A stretch of 63,927 nt of DNA from Aquificaceae bacterium (GTDB lineage Bacteria; Aquificota; Aquificia; Aquificales; Aquificaceae), in the NCBI GenBank assembly GCA_025062075.1, contig JANXBA010000034.1, positions 1 through 63,927 of the forward strand, given 5' to 3'. The position numbers were made by a program, and so were the translations under genes. The notes beneath the pieces are model-generated. The model had not been told where the DNA came from and made no database searches. It saw only the letters and a program-made list of their open reading frames with translations. Shown in pieces: positions 45,828 to 54,112 of this stretch. The first letter of the stretch is position 1. Each line of letters opens with the position of its first letter.

Positions 45828-46634
45828 ATGAGATTTTTGATATTTGGAGACATCATCGGCCGGCCGGGCAGAAAGGGCGTGAAGTATCTTCTTTCTCAGT
45901 ACAGAAGCTCGGTGGATGTGGTCTTGGTCAACGTGGAGAACTCCGCAGGGGGCTTTGGAATAACGCGGAAGGTCTACGAGGAGCTCTTGGACATGGGCGT
46001 CGATGTCATGACCTCAGGAAACCACATATGGGACAAAAAGGAGGTTTTTGAGTTTATCGGCGAGGTGGACAATCTTCTCAGACCCGCCAACTATCCGCAG
46101 GGCGTCCCCGGCAGGGGCTACGGCGTGTACGAAAAAAAGGGCGTCAAGTTCGCGGTTCTCAACCTCATGGGCAGGTCCCTGCTGGACTCCAACCTTGACA
46201 ACCCCTTTCTCCTCTTTGACCAGCTGTCCCAAGAGCTCCTGAAGGAGACTCCTGTTCTTTTGGTGGACTTCCACGCAGAGACCACCGCGGAGAAGTGGGC
46301 CTTTGGACTCTACGCCGACGGAAGAGCCAGCGCAGTCTACGGCACGCACACGCACGTGCCTACCGCAGACCAGGTGATTCTCAAAAAGGGCACAGCCTAC
46401 ACCAGCGACGTAGGTATGACGGGGTGTTGGTACTCCGCCATAGGCATGAAACCGCAGGAGGCCATAAGAAGGTTTACCACGGGCATACCCCAGAAGTACG
46501 AGGTGGAAGACAGAGAGGAGCTGGTGGTCAACGCAATTCTGCTGGAGGTAGAAGAGAGCACAGGAAAGGCTCTAAAGATAGAAAGACTGCAAAGATACCT
46601 AACAAAAGAAGAGCTCAGTAGCATAGATTTATAA
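45828..46634 (+). CDS. ymdB: YmdB-family metallophosphoesterase
   Basis: A 268-residue protein with FGDIIGRPGRKG at the N-terminus (the metal-binding D and the G-R-x-G-R), VNVENSAGGFGIT, SGNHIWDKKEV, VDFHAETTAEK, YGTHTHVPTAD and DVGMTG, the complete dimetal site of TIGR00282/YmdB. Bacillus YmdB hydrolyses 2',3'-cAMP. ATG 45828 lies 10 bases after tRNA-Leu(CAG), with no SD (CAAAAAAAAG), so processing of the tRNA would make a nearly leaderless mRNA. It is followed by the HepT-like gene after 2 bases. Confidence 0.93.
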   Translation: MRFLIFGDIIGRPGRKGVKYLLSQYRSSVDVVLVNVENSAGGFGITRKVYEELLDMGVDVMTSGNHIWDKKEVFEFIGEVDNLLRPANYPQGVPGRGYGVYEKKGVKFAVLNLMGRSLLDSNLDNPFLLFDQLSQELLKETPVLLVDFHAETTAEKWAFGLYADGRASAVYGTHTHVPTADQVILKKGTAYTSDVGMTGCWYSAIGMKPQEAIRRFTTGIPQKYEVEDREELVVNAILLEVEESTGKALKIERLQRYLTKEELSSIDL

Positions 46635-46636
46635 GG

Positions 46637-47515
46637 GTGGAAAGAAAGCCCAAGATAAGCCTTATACTGGAGAGCTTTACTCAGCTGGAGAAAGCTTATG
46701 CAGACCTAAAGAAAAACATGGCCGAAGGCAAGGAGAAGTTTGTGGCCAACCCTCTGCTACAGGACAAGGTGAGAGTGGACTTTAACTTGGCCTTTGAGAG
46801 CTCTATGAGGGTTTGCAGACATCTTTCTGCGGTCTACAACTTGAAGACCACTTCAAAAGACTGCCTTCAGAAGGTAGGGGAGCTGGTAGGCACCTCTGAC
46901 CCGGGAGCCCTCGGCGAGCTTGCCCAGTTTTACACAAAGCACCGGGACCTCAAGGAGAGCGTGCCACCAGAGGAGCTCTACGACTTTTTGAGCAAGGCCC
47001 TACCCTTGTTCAAAGAGTACGCCCAGAAGGTGGTGGAACACGTAAAAAGAGAGACCAACAACCCTCTGCTCATAGACTACGACCTGCTAAACGAGAAAGC
47101 AAGACGCGTTAAAGAATCGGTAAAAAAGATAGAGTTCGTGCTATCCCAAGGCTTTGAAGAGTTTTCAAAAACGCCCATGTACTACGACAGGGTGAAGTAC
47201 TTCTATCAGGTGGCTTACGACAGTCTTTTTGACATATGCAAGCACCTTGCTCCTAAGTTTGGAGTGAAAAAGTTTGGCGACGACTGCCTGTCCAAGCTGG
47301 TGGAGGTTGGCGTCATACCTCAGAACTACTACATGGATGTCTTGAGCATGACGAGGCTCAAAAACAGACTTATAAGCACCTGGGAGGTGAGCCCACAGGA
47401 ACTCTACCAGAGTCTCTCTCAGGTAAAGGACAAAATAGAGCCGGTGATGAAGGAGATTTCCAAGAGCCTCAGAGAACTTCTCAGGCACAGAAGTGCCCCC
47501 TCCACATCTCAGTAG
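46637..47515 (+). CDS. Tandem HepT-like (HEPN) protein with degenerate active sites
   Basis: A 292-residue, all-helical protein made of two similar halves: residues 38-118 (FNLAFESSMRVCRHLS) and 178-260 (FYQVAYDSLFDICKHLA), each with a D-C-L-x-K segment later. The pattern is that of HepT/DUF86, the HEPN ribonuclease toxin half of MntA-HepT modules. The usual R-x4-6-H motif lacks its His in both copies (KHRDLKES and KNRLISTW). No MNT nucleotidyltransferase gene adjoins. A housekeeping or scaffold role is possible; this is inference. GTG start; co-transcribed with ymdB. Confidence 0.6.
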   Translation: MERKPKISLILESFTQLEKAYADLKKNMAEGKEKFVANPLLQDKVRVDFNLAFESSMRVCRHLSAVYNLKTTSKDCLQKVGELVGTSDPGALGELAQFYTKHRDLKESVPPEELYDFLSKALPLFKEYAQKVVEHVKRETNNPLLIDYDLLNEKARRVKESVKKIEFVLSQGFEEFSKTPMYYDRVKYFYQVAYDSLFDICKHLAPKFGVKKFGDDCLSKLVEVGVIPQNYYMDVLSMTRLKNRLISTWEVSPQELYQSLSQVKDKIEPVMKEISKSLRELLRHRSAPSTSQ

Positions 47516-47519
47516 AGTT

Positions 47520-47525
47520 TATACT
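47520..47525 (+). promoter_or_regulatory. -10 box, leaderless moaD
   Basis: TATACT, 6 bases (ATGGCT) before ATG 47532. An alternative ATG at 47526 touches the -10 and would need an upstream transcript. Confidence 0.45.
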
Positions 47526-47531
47526 ATGGCT

Positions 47532-47765
47532 ATGAAACTCCTCTACTTTGCCGTGCTTAGGGAAAAGCTCCGCAAGAGTGAAGAGGAGGTAGAATTTCAA
47601 GGCACCGTCTCAGAGCTCAGGGCCTTTCTCATGCAAAAGTATCCGGAGTTGGAGAGCCTCTTCAGAGTTGTCAGGTTTGCGGTGCAGGAAGAGTACGTAG
47701 ACGAAGAGCACTTTCTGAAAGGCCAGGAGCAGGTGGCAGTCATACCTCCCGTGAGCGGTGGCTGA
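47532..47765 (+). CDS. moaD: Molybdopterin synthase sulfur carrier subunit
   Basis: A 77-residue ubiquitin-like protein starting MKLLYFAVLREKLRK and ending PPVSGG. The C-terminal Gly-Gly is the site of thiocarboxylation. It gives sulfur to MoaE for molybdopterin. The start at 47532 is preferred because MKLLYF is the family start and the -10 spacing fits; ATG 47526 (two codons upstream) is also possible. The stop overlaps the GT9 gene by 8 bases. Confidence 0.9.
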   Translation: MKLLYFAVLREKLRKSEEEVEFQGTVSELRAFLMQKYPELESLFRVVRFAVQEEYVDEEHFLKGQEQVAVIPPVSGG

Positions 47766-48717
47766 AAAGAGAGCCCTCATAGTAAGGCTTTCCTCCCTTG
47801 GGGATGTGGTGCTGACCTCCTGTCTGATTGCCCCTCTTTTGGAGCTGGGATACAGACCACACCTTCTTACCTTCTACCCGTACGGCGAGGTCTTTGCGGA
47901 AGACACCAGGCTGCAGGTCATCCAAGTTAGCAAGCAAGAGCTCTTTCAGAGGGAAACCCTAAAAAGGCTCCGAGGGTTTGACCTCTACTTGGACCTGCAG
48001 AAAAACCTGCGCACCTTCCTGCTGAGACTAAAGCTGAGAGGAAGGTGGAAGAGCTACAGCAAGGAGTCCTTGAGGCGCAGGCTTGCTCTGTACTTTCCCA
48101 GCCTTCGCAGGGAGTACAGCGTGGTCCGTGCATACCTGCGGACCGTGGGCTACACCCACGGAAGACCCCACATAAGGGTCTCAGAAAGAACCCTGAAGGG
48201 TTGGAAAGAAAGGCTAGGAGAGAATTATGTATGCATCGCACCTGGCGCCAGATACGCAAAGAAGAGATATCCCTACTTTGACAAAGTGGCGGAGCTCTTG
48301 GAGGGTAAGGGCTACAGAGTGGTCTGGGTAGGTGACAGAGGAGACAGGGAACTCTGCAAGGGCTGGGTAGGCCGAAACTTGTGCGGAGAGCTCCCCCTCA
48401 GAGAGGTGCCTGCGCTCATTGCGGGGGCAAAACTCTTTCTGGGAAACGACTCGGGCCTCCTGCATGTGGCCCGAGCGGTGGGGACTAAGGCGGTGCAGGT
48501 CTACGGTGGGACTCATCCCACTCTGGGCTTTGCCTTGGAGGAGGACGAGGGTGTATATGTGCTGAGGGGCCTTTACTGCCAGCCCTGCGACCTGCACGGA
48601 AAGGGAGGGTGCAGGCTGGGCGAGTATCCCTACCCTTGTCTGCAGATAGACCCCGTGGTGGTCTTCGAGAGAGCTCTCAGGCTCTTACCAAGTTACCACC
48701 CTTCCCGCTGCCCCTAA
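47758..48717 (+). CDS. Family 9 glycosyltransferase (heptosyltransferase-like)
   Basis: A 319-residue GT-B enzyme. The N-terminal half has RLSSLGDVVLTSCLI (the usual GT9 start is (I/V)R(L/F)SS(I/L)GD(V/I)(L/V)), and the C-terminal half has IAPGARYAKKRYP and FLGNDSGLLHVARAVGTKAVQVYGGTHP. These are the donor-binding motifs of WaaC/WaaF/RfaQ. It adds heptose or a related sugar to the lipid A core; the sugar is unknown. GTG start, 8-base overlap with moaD. The end overlaps the DsrE gene by 33 bases. Confidence 0.9.
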   Translation: MAEKRALIVRLSSLGDVVLTSCLIAPLLELGYRPHLLTFYPYGEVFAEDTRLQVIQVSKQELFQRETLKRLRGFDLYLDLQKNLRTFLLRLKLRGRWKSYSKESLRRRLALYFPSLRREYSVVRAYLRTVGYTHGRPHIRVSERTLKGWKERLGENYVCIAPGARYAKKRYPYFDKVAELLEGKGYRVVWVGDRGDRELCKGWVGRNLCGELPLREVPALIAGAKLFLGNDSGLLHVARAVGTKAVQVYGGTHPTLGFALEEDEGVYVLRGLYCQPCDLHGKGGCRLGEYPYPCLQIDPVVVFERALRLLPSYHPSRCP

Positions 48718-49059
48718 GGTGGGCAAGGCCTGCGTGGGCGTAAGAACGGGGAAGCTGTAGGCCAGGTCCTCTTCCTTCATACCGTTCAGGTCTAAAGACT
48801 GCTTGCAGGCTACCATCTGGACGCCGTTGTCAAGGGCCAGCTTTATAAAGTAAGACAGAGGCTGTCCACCCTCCATGGGGTAGATGCTGTCCGCCACGCC
48901 CTTCTTAAGCAGTTCGGTGGAAGGCCCAGTGAAGTAGACTACCACCTTCATGTCCTCCGCCGCCGCAGTGGAGGCCAGGAAAAAGGCAGAGGGTAACCTC
49001 TTGGGGTTTTCCTTTCCCGTGAGAAGTATTATCACCAGGTCAGGTGCTTTTTGCTCCAT
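48685..49059 (-). CDS. DsrE-family protein
   Basis: A 124-residue alpha/beta protein with LVIILLTGKENPKRLPSAFFLASTAAAEDMKVVVYFTGPS, the DsrE/F-like pattern with a possible active Cys in MVACKQSLDL. Members transfer sulfur or belong to peroxiredoxin-like DsrE groups in sulfur oxidisers. The Cys fits a sulfur-transfer role. GGAGGTAGCC precedes ATG 49059, and a TATAAT lies about 29 bases upstream. The end overlaps the GT9 gene by 33 bases. Confidence 0.75.
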   Translation of the reverse strand: MEQKAPDLVIILLTGKENPKRLPSAFFLASTAAAEDMKVVVYFTGPSTELLKKGVADSIYPMEGGQPLSYFIKLALDNGVQMVACKQSLDLNGMKEEDLAYSFPVLTPTQALPTLGAAGRVVTW

Positions 49060-49088
49060 GGCTACCTCCTTCTTTAGGTTTTTGAGTT

Positions 49089-49094
49089 ATTATA
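49089..49094 (-). promoter_or_regulatory. -10 box of the DsrE gene
   Basis: TATAAT on the minus strand in the 39-base gap after the TlpA-like gene. The leader is about 22 bases with SD GGAGG. Confidence 0.5.
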
Positions 49095-49098
49095 ACCC

Positions 49099-49521
49099 TT
49101 ACCAGCCGGCGAGACCTGGATAGACTTTTAGCAGTCTGCCCTGTGCGTCAAAGAGGTAGGTGGAAGGGAGGAAGGTTATGGGTATGTGGTCGTTGAGGCG
49201 CACCTCCGTGTCCACAAGAGTGAGGAAGTTACCCTCTATACCCAGCTCTGCGTAGCTTTGCCTCACTTCCTGAGGCGTCATTGCCACTGCGTAGGATATG
49301 ACCCAGTAGTCTGGCCTCCCCTCCAGTATCTTGCTCAGCCTTCTCAGGTCGGCGGTGTGACCTGCGCAGGTCTTGCTCCAGACATAGAGCAGGACGGGTT
49401 TGCCCCTGTAGTCGGAGAGGTAAACTTTCCTGTCGTCTATGGTTCTTACCTGCACCTTGGGAAGCTTGTTCCCGTCGCAGGCAAGAAGAAAAAAAACAAT
49501 CAGCCCAAAAAGCCTATACAC
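49099..49521 (-). CDS. TlpA-like thioredoxin-fold lipoprotein, single cysteine
   Basis: A protein of about 140 residues with a lipobox FLLAC near residue 14, then a thioredoxin fold (VYLSDYRGKPVLLYVWSKTCAGH... and FLPSTYLFDAQGRLLKVYPG). The normal CxxC is CAGH, so only one Cys remains and dithiol redox is impossible. It may bind a ligand or act as a chaperone (inference). GTG 49521 is chosen over an earlier TTG at 49551 that lies inside thrC; the overlap with thrC is then 8 bases. Confidence 0.6.
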   Translation of the reverse strand: MYRLFGLIVFFLLACDGNKLPKVQVRTIDDRKVYLSDYRGKPVLLYVWSKTCAGHTADLRRLSKILEGRPDYWVISYAVAMTPQEVRQSYAELGIEGNFLTLVDTEVRLNDHIPITFLPSTYLFDAQGRLLKVYPGLAGW

Positions 49522-50743
49522 GTGCCAAAATCTTCTCTTTAAAGTCCGCAAAGCTGGGCTTTATGTGGACTGTCTCTCTGAGCTGTCCTTCTAACACCTC
49601 CATGGTCTTGTAGCCGTTGCCTGTGATGTAGGCCACCACCACCTCGTCCCTGCGAAAGGCACCGCGCTGGGCGAGCTTTTTAAGCACCGCTACGGTGGTT
49701 CCGCCTGCGGTCTCCGTAAAGATGCCCTCCGTCTCAGCCAACAGCTTTATGCCCTCTACTATCTCCTGGTCGGTGGCCGTCTCCCAGTCTCCACCGCTTT
49801 CCCGCGTCACCTGCAGGGCGTAGATGCCGTCCGCCGGGTTTCCTATGGCTATGGACTTGGCTATGGTGTTGGGACGCACGGGCTTTATGAAGTCCCTGCC
49901 CTCACGCCAAGCCTGGGCTATGGGCGAACAGCCCTCCGCCTGAGCCCCGTAAACCCTCGTTCTTAGCTCCTCTATCAGACCCACCGCTAAGAACTCTTTC
50001 AGCCCCTTCCAAATCTTGGTAATTAGCGAGCCTGAGGCGGCAGGGGCTACCACCGCATCAGGAGCTCTCCAGCCCAACTGTTCTACCACCTCAAAGGCCA
50101 AGGTTTTAGAACCCTCCGCGTAGAAGGGTCTTATGTTTATGTTCACAAAAGCCCAAGGGAGCTCGCTGGCTATCTCTGAGCACAGACGGTTCACGTCGTC
50201 ATAGGTGCCCTCCACCGCCACCACCGTAGGAGCAAAGACCAAGCTACCTATTATCTTCTGGGACTCTAAGTTGGCGGGTATGAAGACAAAGCAGTTCAGC
50301 CCCGCCTGAGCAGAGTGACTTGCCACCGAGTTGGCAAGGTTTCCCGTAGAAGCACAAGCTGCCGTGTCAAAGCCGAACTCCACCGCCTTAGAGAGGGCCA
50401 CGGACACCACCCTGTCCTTAAAGGAGAGAGTAGGATGGTTGACCGAGTCGTCCTTTATGTAAAGCTGGTCGAGCCCGAGGAGTCTACCTAAGTTCTCCGC
50501 CTTTCTAAGGGGCGTAAAGCCGGCGGAGAGTCCTACCTTTGGCTCTTCCACCGGCAGGAGGTCTATGTACCTCCACAGACTCTGTGGTCCTTCCTGTATC
50601 TTCTGCCTGCTTATTCTTTTGCTTATCTCCTCGTAGTCGTACTTGACCTCTAAAGGTCCGAAGCAGAACTCGCACACGTGCATGGGCTCTACGGGATACT
50701 CCCTACCGCACTCTCTGCACTTGAGGCCCAGCGTCTTTGCCAT
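49514..50743 (-). CDS. thrC: Threonine synthase
   Basis: A 409-residue fold-type II PLP enzyme. An N-terminal zinc ribbon (CRECGREY ... CEFC) is followed by FTPLRKAENLG, the PLP Lys in TLSFKDRVV, CASTGNLANSVA and the C-terminal ETAGGTTVAVLKKL. It forms threonine from O-phosphohomoserine. GGAGGTAGCACG precedes ATG 50743. It is the first gene of the thrC-TlpA-like unit. Confidence 0.97.
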   Translation of the reverse strand: MAKTLGLKCRECGREYPVEPMHVCEFCFGPLEVKYDYEEISKRISRQKIQEGPQSLWRYIDLLPVEEPKVGLSAGFTPLRKAENLGRLLGLDQLYIKDDSVNHPTLSFKDRVVSVALSKAVEFGFDTAACASTGNLANSVASHSAQAGLNCFVFIPANLESQKIIGSLVFAPTVVAVEGTYDDVNRLCSEIASELPWAFVNINIRPFYAEGSKTLAFEVVEQLGWRAPDAVVAPAASGSLITKIWKGLKEFLAVGLIEELRTRVYGAQAEGCSPIAQAWREGRDFIKPVRPNTIAKSIAIGNPADGIYALQVTRESGGDWETATDQEIVEGIKLLAETEGIFTETAGGTTVAVLKKLAQRGAFRRDEVVVAYITGNGYKTMEVLEGQLRETVHIKPSFADFKEKILARV

Positions 50744-50777
50744 CGTGCTACCTCCGCTGGTGGTCTAAAGGGGTAAG

Positions 50778-50785
50778 ATTATAAT
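50778..50785. promoter_or_regulatory. Overlapping divergent -10 boxes, thrC and hemL
   Basis: ATTATAAT reads as TATAAT on both strands: plus 50780-50785, 8 bases before the hemL ATG (leaderless), and minus 50783-50778, leaving about 28 bases of leader with an SD for thrC. Confidence 0.6.
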
Positions 50786-50793
50786 ATACGCTC

Positions 50794-52068
50794 ATGAAAA
50801 ACAGGGAACTCTTTGAAAAGGCCAGAGCTCTCATGCCCGGGGGGGTCAGCTCCCCCGTTCGAGCTTTCAAGGCGGTAGGGGGCGAGCCTGTAGTGGTAGC
50901 CTCCGCAAGGGGTTCCAGAATCTGGGATGCGGAGGGGAGAGAATACATAGACTTTCTCATGTCCTGGGGGCCTCTTATTCTTGGTCATGCTCACCCGCAG
51001 GTGGTAAGGGCGGTCCAAGAGCAGGCCCAGAAGGGGCTCTCCTACGGTCTTACCAACCTTCACGAGATAACCCTCGCCCAGATGGTGGTCTCCGCCATGC
51101 CTGCGGTGGAGATGGTCCGGTTTGTCTCCTCCGGCACAGAGGCCACCATGTCCGCCATCCGTCTGGCACGGGGCTACACGGGCAGGAAGTACGTGGTCAA
51201 GTTCGAGGGCTGTTACCACGGGCACGGGGACTCTCTCTTGGTGAGTGCGGGCTCGGGAGTGGCTACCTTGGGCATACCGGGCACGCCGGGCGTGCCAGAG
51301 GAGGTGGCAAAGCTGACGCTCGTGGTGCCCTACAACGACGTGGGAGCTCTAAAGGAGGTCTTTGAAAGGTACGGGGAGGACATAGCCTGCGTCATAGTGG
51401 AGCCCGTGGCAGGCAACATGGGCGTGGTCTTGCCAAAGCCTGGCTTTTTGGAGGCCATCAGGGAGATAACCAGAGCTTACGGGGCGCTGGTCATATGCGA
51501 CGAGGTTATCACTAACTTTCGTCTCTCAAAGGGCGGTGCGCAGGAGCTCCTGGGGAGAGACCCTGACCTTACCTGCATGGGTAAGATTCTGGGAGGTGGC
51601 ATGCCCTTGGGTGCCTACGGAGGCAGAAGGGAAATCATGGAAAAGGTGGCACCGGAAGGCCCCGTCTATCAGGCGGGGACGCTCTCGGGAAACCCTCTCT
51701 CTGTAGTGGCAGGCATAGCCACCCTCGAAGAGCTCTTCCGCCTGAACCCCTATCAGGAGCTCCAGAGGCTAACCCAGAAGCTAACCGCAGGAATAGGCGA
51801 GGTTCTGTCCCGCAAGGGCATACCCCACCGCATCAACCAGATTGGCTCTATGTTTACCGTGTTCTTTACCGACAGGGAGGTCTACGACTACGAGACCGCC
51901 AAGACCTCGGACAGGGAGCTCTTTGGGAGGTTCTTTAGAAGCCTTCTCAGGGAGGGCGTTCTCATACCACCCGCTCAGTTTGAGGCTTGGTTTTTGAGCA
52001 CCGCACACACGGAGGAGGACATAGATACCGCCCTTGAGAGGGTGGACAGGGCGGTAAGCTCACTTTAA
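50794..52068 (+). CDS. hemL: Glutamate-1-semialdehyde 2,1-aminomutase
   Basis: A 424-residue class III aminotransferase-fold enzyme. It has MPGGVSSPVRAFKAVGG at the N-terminus, VSSGTEATMSAIRLARG, EGCYHGHGDSLLV, ICDEVITNFRL and the PLP Lys in CMGKILGGGMPLGAYGG. It makes 5-aminolevulinate for tetrapyrroles in the C5 pathway. Eight bases separate its ATG from a TATAAT and there is no SD, pointing to a leaderless mRNA. The end overlaps the Slt gene by 9 bases. Confidence 0.98.
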   Translation: MKNRELFEKARALMPGGVSSPVRAFKAVGGEPVVVASARGSRIWDAEGREYIDFLMSWGPLILGHAHPQVVRAVQEQAQKGLSYGLTNLHEITLAQMVVSAMPAVEMVRFVSSGTEATMSAIRLARGYTGRKYVVKFEGCYHGHGDSLLVSAGSGVATLGIPGTPGVPEEVAKLTLVVPYNDVGALKEVFERYGEDIACVIVEPVAGNMGVVLPKPGFLEAIREITRAYGALVICDEVITNFRLSKGGAQELLGRDPDLTCMGKILGGGMPLGAYGGRREIMEKVAPEGPVYQAGTLSGNPLSVVAGIATLEELFRLNPYQELQRLTQKLTAGIGEVLSRKGIPHRINQIGSMFTVFFTDREVYDYETAKTSDRELFGRFFRSLLREGVLIPPAQFEAWFLSTAHTEEDIDTALERVDRAVSSL

Positions 52069-53706
52069 GAGCTCCGAGTAGACGTAGTAGTTGTAGAGCA
52101 CCTTTTTCACGTAGTCTCTGGTCTCCGTTATGGGTATGGTCTCAATAAACAGGTAGTGGTCCTCCACCTTTGGCCAGCTTCTTACCCGGCCGGGTCCTGC
52201 GTTGTAGCTGGCTAGCGTCCTTACTACATCACCTCCCCACTGGTCCAGCAGGTGTCTCAGGTAGGCACTTCCCAGCAGGATGTTCGTCTCTGGGTCGTAG
52301 ATGTTCTTGAGGCGGATGCCCTCTTTTTTTGCCACCTCCCGTGCGGTGCTGTCTATGAGCTGCATAAGACCGCGGGCGTTTGCCACGGAGACCGCGTAGG
52401 GGTCAAAAAGACTTTCCTGTCTCATCACTGCGTAGATAAGGGCAGGCTCTATCTGGTATCTTTGCGAGGCTTTCTCCACGAGCTCCCTGTAAGGTCTTGG
52501 GAAGGCCACCGCACTGTAGACGAAGCTACCGTATCCGTACTTTCTTACCGCCAGCCTCACCGCCAAGTAGGGGTCCAAGCGCGACAGGGAGAGCACGTCC
52601 GAAGAGGACATCTCCTCAATTCTTCTGAAGGCCTCTGCCCTGGCGTATTCGGGAAAGCCCGCAAGCCATATGGCTCTTACTATGCTCGCAGTCTTTGGTA
52701 TGGCCTCGTCTTCGATGACGGCTTTCATGGCCCTGCTCGCCACTGGCACGCCGACTACAGAGCTGGCCACCGCGTGGTAAAAGCCCGCACCGTTGGAGGC
52801 CTTCAGCAGGTACTCGGTCTCCCTCTCCCCAGAACCTGCCTGACTTTTGTAGGCCCAGAAGTAGCTGGCGGACCTCTCCTCTGGACCCTTTGCGTAGTTG
52901 ACGGACCGCAGAAAGTGCTCAGTTGCCTTCTTGTACTCGCCCAAGGCGTACAGAACAAGGCCCAGGTTAAACTCCCTCTTGTAAGAGGGCTCCATCCTGC
53001 TCAAGTAGGTGAGCGATTCGCCGTAGTTGCCCGCGTGCATGGTTCTCCTACCCAGGCGAAATAGGGCCTCCGAAAGTAGTTCCCGGTCCTCCATTGCCTG
53101 TAGCACCTGCTCCACTCTGCTTTTGTCACCAAGTTCAAAGTACAGTAGGGCCAGTTCCACTTTGGCTCTCGGGTCTCGGCAGTTTTCAAAAACCTGCAGG
53201 GCTCTGTCCCTGTCCCGTAGGGCCTGGTAAGACCTCCCCAAAAGGTAGCAAGCTTTGCTGGGGTCTGAACGCTCTAAGAGGGATATAACCTCTCTGTAGA
53301 ACCTTCTCCTGAAGAGTTCCTCCGAGGCCCTTAGAGCTTCTTCGGTGGTGAGTTCCAGCTGTGGGATAAACTCTCTAAAGAGCACGGGGGATTTTAGAAA
53401 GCCCTGTTTGGGGTCAAGTTTGAGCTCCTTCCAGAGGTTCAGATAGTCCTCCCGCAGGCTTTCTCTGAGCTGGCTTGGGTTTATCTCTTCCAGCAGTTTG
53501 CGTGCTCTGTCCTTCCTCTTTCTTTTGCTCTCCTCCTTGGACAGCATGAGCAACAGGTCGTCTCTGAAGACTGCCTGCGGATACTCCCTGAGTATTCTGT
53601 AGCCTATGGAGGGGTCTCCCGTCTGACGGTATCTCAGGAGGAGCTCGTACTCCTGCGGGAGCTGAGACCAGACAATCAGGGGGAAAAACAGCAAGAGAAG
53701 TAGCAT
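52060..53706 (-). CDS. Soluble lytic murein transglycosylase (Slt-like)
   Basis: A 548-residue protein with a signal peptide (LLLLLFFPLIVWSQ), a long helical-repeat (U-shaped) domain of TPR-like units to about residue 400, and a C-terminal SLT domain with the catalytic Glu in MRQESLFDPYAVS, then GLMQLIDSTA and ASYNAGPGRV. It cuts glycan strands to give 1,6-anhydro ends in the periplasm. The start is 1 base after the CopD-like stop, so the unit is rpoZ-copD-like-slt. Confidence 0.92.
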   Translation of the reverse strand: MLLLLLFFPLIVWSQLPQEYELLLRYRQTGDPSIGYRILREYPQAVFRDDLLLMLSKEESKRKRKDRARKLLEEINPSQLRESLREDYLNLWKELKLDPKQGFLKSPVLFREFIPQLELTTEEALRASEELFRRRFYREVISLLERSDPSKACYLLGRSYQALRDRDRALQVFENCRDPRAKVELALLYFELGDKSRVEQVLQAMEDRELLSEALFRLGRRTMHAGNYGESLTYLSRMEPSYKREFNLGLVLYALGEYKKATEHFLRSVNYAKGPEERSASYFWAYKSQAGSGERETEYLLKASNGAGFYHAVASSVVGVPVASRAMKAVIEDEAIPKTASIVRAIWLAGFPEYARAEAFRRIEEMSSSDVLSLSRLDPYLAVRLAVRKYGYGSFVYSAVAFPRPYRELVEKASQRYQIEPALIYAVMRQESLFDPYAVSVANARGLMQLIDSTAREVAKKEGIRLKNIYDPETNILLGSAYLRHLLDQWGGDVVRTLASYNAGPGRVRSWPKVEDHYLFIETIPITETRDYVKKVLYNYYVYSELLK

Positions 53707-53707
53707 G

Positions 53708-54112
53708 TCAGCTTATGTAGCTTATCACCAGGAGTATGAATATGCCAAAGACCAGGTTCACCGCTATCAGGTTGGGTATGTGGGAGAGTTTACCCTTCCT
53801 GTAGAGGAAAAAGTATATGTAGGCAAAGACGAGAACCATGAGGGCAAAGACGAAGAGCTTCACATGAAAGAGCGGGTTCTGAGAGAAGTCCCGTCTGTAG
53901 CCGTGCCACAGACCCATACCCGTGATAAATAGGACCAGTATGGAGAGCCACACCGCCGGGAAGAAGCGAGAAAAGACCTCCCTGAGAAGGTTTTGCTTTT
54001 GCTCCTTTCCCAGCTCCTTGAGGGCTGGCTTTAGAAAGAGCAGGCTGTAGACCATGCCTCCTATCCACACGGTGGCAAACAGTAAGTGCAGAAACTGCAG
54101 ACTCTTAACCAT
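53708..54112 (-). CDS. CopD-like four-helix membrane protein
   Basis: A 134-residue protein with four TM helices (about 4-26, 50-72, 82-102 and 112-132). Conserved His8, His14-like residues in FLHLLFATVWIGGMVYSL, HGYRRD and FHVKL suggest a heme or metal site as in CopD/DUF4149 family proteins. The biological role is unknown. It overlaps rpoZ by 8 bases. Confidence 0.65.
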   Translation of the reverse strand: MVKSLQFLHLLFATVWIGGMVYSLLFLKPALKELGKEQKQNLLREVFSRFFPAVWLSILVLFITGMGLWHGYRRDFSQNPLFHVKLFVFALMVLVFAYIYFFLYRKGKLSHIPNLIAVNLVFGIFILLVISYIS

